The notes beneath the pieces are model-generated. The model made no database searches and had not been told where the DNA came from. It worked only from the letters and a program-made list of their open reading frames with translations. A program made the translations under genes and the position numbers. Shown here piece by piece: positions 61,281 to 64,000 of a stretch of DNA of 64,000 nt (within the stretch, counting starts at the first letter, position 1; the number at the start of each line of letters is the position of its first letter). The stretch is from Comamonadaceae bacterium. GTDB lineage: Bacteria > Pseudomonadota > Gammaproteobacteria > Burkholderiales > Burkholderiaceae_C. The stretch covers positions 6,753-70,752 of the forward strand of contig CANCCF010000002.1 of assembly GCA_947374485.1 (NCBI GenBank), given 5' to 3'.

Positions 61281-63407
61281 TCAGGCCCCAGCTTCGGAAC
61301 GCGTCAGCGCCTGGTCGTACCAGAGCAGCAGCTTCTCGTCTTCTTGCAGCGTTTCTTCAGGCAACTTGCTCGCAACGCTCAGAATGGTTTTGTAATCTTT
61401 GTTGGCCCACGCCGCGCGGAAACCGGTTCGCAACACTTCGAGGCGCGACTCCTTGAGCTTGCGTCCCGTGAAGGCTTTGTAGGTCTCAAACTCTTTCAGA
61501 AGCGTTTTCTCGCGCTTTTGCTCCAAGTCCTGGGCCTTGTTCGGATCGGGCACGTACCAACGATCCTTAGCCTTTGCCATTAGGGAGGGATCGCTCTTGC
61601 CAAGGCTGCGCAGGTCTTTATGGTTCGTGGACAAGTAGCTATGAATCTGGCTCGGGACTATTCCGGTGCCGTCGTACTGGAGGAAATTGTCCTCCAGTAG
61701 TTGATCCAACTCTGGAATGATCTCGCCCTTACGCTTGGCCGAGCCGATTTGTGGGATGTACTCCGGGTGTATTTCGGATCTGGTGGACGGACGCTTAAGC
61801 AAGAAATTGGTCAGCCAGTCGATGGCACTTCGCTCGTCAGAGACAAACAGCTCGGCTTGAGCAACTTGCGGAATGCGCGCACGCGCCTTTTCATACTCGA
61901 CCAGTTGCTCAGGCAGGAACACCATCCCGTTGGTTTCACGGAAGCGAACGGACAGTTCAGATAGAAACTCTGGTGTCGACATTGGGACCATGGCACCATG
62001 CCGAATAAACCAAGAGGCCATTCGATCGTATATGCGTCTCGGGTCGCGCTCAACGATACCTAATAATTCAGGGGGATAACTGGACGTAACCTTTACAGTA
62101 GGCAGTTGCCTCAAGTGTGTTTGAACGAAGTCCCATGCTGAGTCCAACGAAGCGCCTTCTCGGTCAAACCTATCTTCAAGATCATCATTGGGTTTATAGG
62201 CTGAAATAATCAAATCCTGCTTCACTGCATTTGTGGACATAACTTGCTGGAAACTACCTTGCACTTTATCGAGCGCTGTGACTTCCGCAACGACGAATCC
62301 CACCTGTTGCAATGCAACTTGAATCGCATTCCAAACTGCAGCACGGCTGTTGGAAAAAACCACTGTCATCCATCGACCTGGCTTCAAGACACGGTAATAC
62401 TCAGCGAAGCACTTTTGCATTAATCGCTGATACTCCGGAATTCCCTTCGCCCTGACGCGATCAACTATGGCTTCAGGTGCAGTATCGGTTATTACCTGAT
62501 GCCAGGCCTCCACCAATAGATTTAAATCAGCATAGTAAATATTCTCACCAAAAGGAGGGTCGGTAAATATATAGTCAACAACCTTATCGGGAATTGATAT
62601 TTTACTAGCCGTACCTACATTAACAATAGCATTACCCAATTTAATATGAAAATCTCCAAATACTTTTCCAAGTCTACCCAATCTATTATCTAAGTTGTAC
62701 CACGGGGATACCTCAGATGTCTGAGATGGAACGTATAAAACACCAGAAAGGTATTGATTTACGTTTGAACTTCCGGTGCGACCATGCATGATGGTCTTAT
62801 AACGATTTAGAACTGACATTCCCCAAATGGCCTGTTCGACCAGAAACAGCAACATCCCTCTAGTGCGAGCATCAGGTTCCGCTTTTGCCTTACGCCACAA
62901 TGTCGCCAATGCCTGAGCAGCTCTAGGAAGAAACATTGAGTGCACGGATGACGTATTAGTTGTACGCATTCTTCCGACACGTGTCATTTGACAATCTGGA
63001 AGCACCAACGTGGGAATTTCAGGTGGAAGTGAAAGCAATGAAATTTCCGAGATAACCCGTAGATCCCTCTTATCAGGTCGCTTGGTGTACTTATCCTTTC
63101 CAATTTTGTATGCAATGAGGACGGGGACGCGTCTGGGTCGCTTACTTACTTCCTGAGTGACGTGATCCACAAAGGACTCAAAGGCGAGCTCCATCTTCTC
63201 CTTTGTTGACTTGGCTCCACAATGAGGACAGGTTAATTCATCCGCCACCCGCTGAGTTTCCTCATCCAAGGCTGCATCAGTAAAAACTATTTCGCCTGAA
63301 CAAGACGAACAATTTAATATTTCGCTCCAGACTGTATATTCAATTTGACCTATAGTTTTTCCATCCGAATGGAATGTCTCATACATCCAGCCGATTTCCA
63401 CCTCCAC
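61281..63407 (-). pseudogene. pglX: BREX methyltransferase PglX, C-terminal fragment (708 codons) after in-frame stop
   Basis: The fragment continues the PglX frame directly after the TAA at 63429-63431. It has a zinc ribbon (CSSCSGEIV and CPHCGAKS, about 34-65), the amino-methyltransferase catalytic motif IFTDPPFGENIYYADL at about 279-294 and a long C-terminal region with target-recognition character. It lacks the AdoMet-binding motif. A GTG at 63407 (EVEIGWMYETFH) could allow reinitiation but has no clear ribosome-binding site. Without the N-terminal part methylation is not expected. Confidence 0.85.
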
Positions 63408-63428
63408 TTCTTTTAATAATTTACGTCC

Positions 63429-63863
63429 TTATTTAGAAAACAACTCAATATCAAATGGCAAGTTGTAATTTGCTGCTATAAACGTCGCCGCGGGTGATAA
63501 ATCATTAAGAACTATTCGCCTGGCACCCCATTGAGGTGAAGCTTTACCAAGCTTCCTCCATTCGACCTCTAATTCATGCCGGTAGGTCGCCGGGGCGGTC
63601 CCACACCACTGAGCTGCAACTCCTGTCATCCCAGATCCTCCGAAACCGTCGAGCACAATATCTCCTGGCTCGGTGTAATGCAGAATCGATGGAACGATTG
63701 CTAGATGAGGGACTTTTGTATGGTAAGAGTGGGCTTTGTAGAGTGCATCAGTCTTGCCAACGGATACGTCAATTGTCTGGGGTTCACGAACGTATCTCAC
63801 ACTTGGGTCATAAGGCTTTCCGTAATGACCCACGAAATCGTCCAAAAATGGGTTAGGGATCAT
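63429..63863 (-). pseudogene. pglX: BREX methyltransferase PglX, N-terminal fragment ended by TAA
   Basis: The 144 residues from ATG 63863 (or TTG 63869) include NPFLDDFVGHYGKPYDP, KAHSYHTKVPHL and the AdoMet motif VLDGFGGSGMTG at about 70-81, then stop after DIELFSK. The next codons in the same frame (GRKLLKEVE) continue the usual PglX sequence, so one base change, most simply GAA to TAA, split the gene. It follows the upstream gene's stop by 25 bases. Confidence 0.87.
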
Positions 63864-63888
63864 GTCCAAAACTCAGTTTGAGAAACGG

Positions 63889-64000
63889 TCATAAGCGAAT
63901 ATGTCTCGCCTGATGAAACGTCCGCGTCAATTGCAGCCGATTTTGGCCGTATTCGCTGATATTTCCACCGAATGGCAGCCCCTTGGCCACTTGCAGGCGC
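63889..64000 (-). CDS. C-terminal end of the gene upstream of pglX (possibly BrxC ATPase)
   Basis: Thirty-six codons enter from the window edge on the minus strand, reading RLQVAKGLPFGGNISEYGQ and ending HQARHIRL before TGA (63889-63891). In BREX type 3 loci the large ATPase brxC precedes pglX, which makes that the likely identity. The fragment is too short to prove it. Confidence 0.5.
   Translation of the reverse strand, partial: RLQVAKGLPFGGNISEYGQNRLQLTRTFHQARHIRL

Noticed and set aside
63407..63431. Frameshift as cause of the split methyltransferase
   Set aside because: Both pieces are in the same frame; only a TAA codon separates them, so it is a nonsense change.
1..64000. CRISPR array, rRNA or tRNA genes
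   Set aside because: No regularly spaced direct repeats and no tRNA or rRNA signature sequences were seen on either strand.

Overview
The window reads as chromosome of a facultatively autotrophic betaproteobacterium (Burkholderiales; the mix of form II RuBisCO, cytochrome bd and a SelD fusion would suit a Rhodoferax-like Comamonadaceae member, which is inference). A GC-rich metabolic block is followed by a long accessory and defence region that is visibly more A/T-rich in places. No rRNA, tRNA or CRISPR array was seen.

1-16.2 kb, core metabolism. A Calvin-cycle operon on the minus strand (cbbY-cbbF-cbbP-cbbT, the last cut by the window edge) diverges from the LysR regulator gene cbbR. A second minus-strand operon, cbbM-cbbQ-cbbO, encodes form II RuBisCO and its AAA+/VWA activase. 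An almost identical 17-base partly palindromic element lies upstream of both operons and is the likely CbbR operator. Between them, on the plus strand, is a complete cytochrome bd oxidase operon (cydP-cydA-cydB-cydX) followed by selD fused to a flavoprotein. A ParDE toxin-antitoxin pair and a DUF3293 gene close the block.

16.4-36.8 kb, accessory island. It opens next to a chopped gene remnant with a very large protein (1859 residues) that carries two complete-looking tyrosine-recombinase catalytic sets. A Lys/Glu-rich gene of unknown function runs tail-to-tail into it. A 1.3-kb intergenic stretch dense in perfect inverted repeats follows. Next come a type I Zorya anti-phage operon (zorABCD), several unknown genes and an XRE/ImmA-PIN toxin-antitoxin-like pair.

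36.8-48.3 kb, mixed genes: a YbjN-like/membrane-protein pair, a histone-deacetylase-family amidohydrolase, a MerR-VIT/VWA operon, an HD-domain/membrane-protein pair, and a NERD-UvrD helicase gene broken by an intact 2643-bp IS21-family element with a GGTG target duplication.

48.3-64 kb, second defence region. A two-gene cassette encodes an unknown protein and a probable PD-(D/E)XK nuclease with a cysteine-rich tail. It faces a long minus-strand BREX-type-3-like operon: end of an upstream gene, methyltransferase pglX, helicase, a membrane/coiled-coil protein, pglZ, a small BrxA-position protein, a DUF262/DUF1524 GmrSD-like nuclease and an unknown protein. The methyltransferase gene is split by one in-frame TAA codon that separates the AdoMet-binding motif from the catalytic motif, so this BREX locus may be off.

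The least explained items are the double recombinase with its partner gene and hairpin-rich flank, the nuclease cassette at 49.1-51.7 kb, and the membrane/coiled-coil protein inside the BREX operon.
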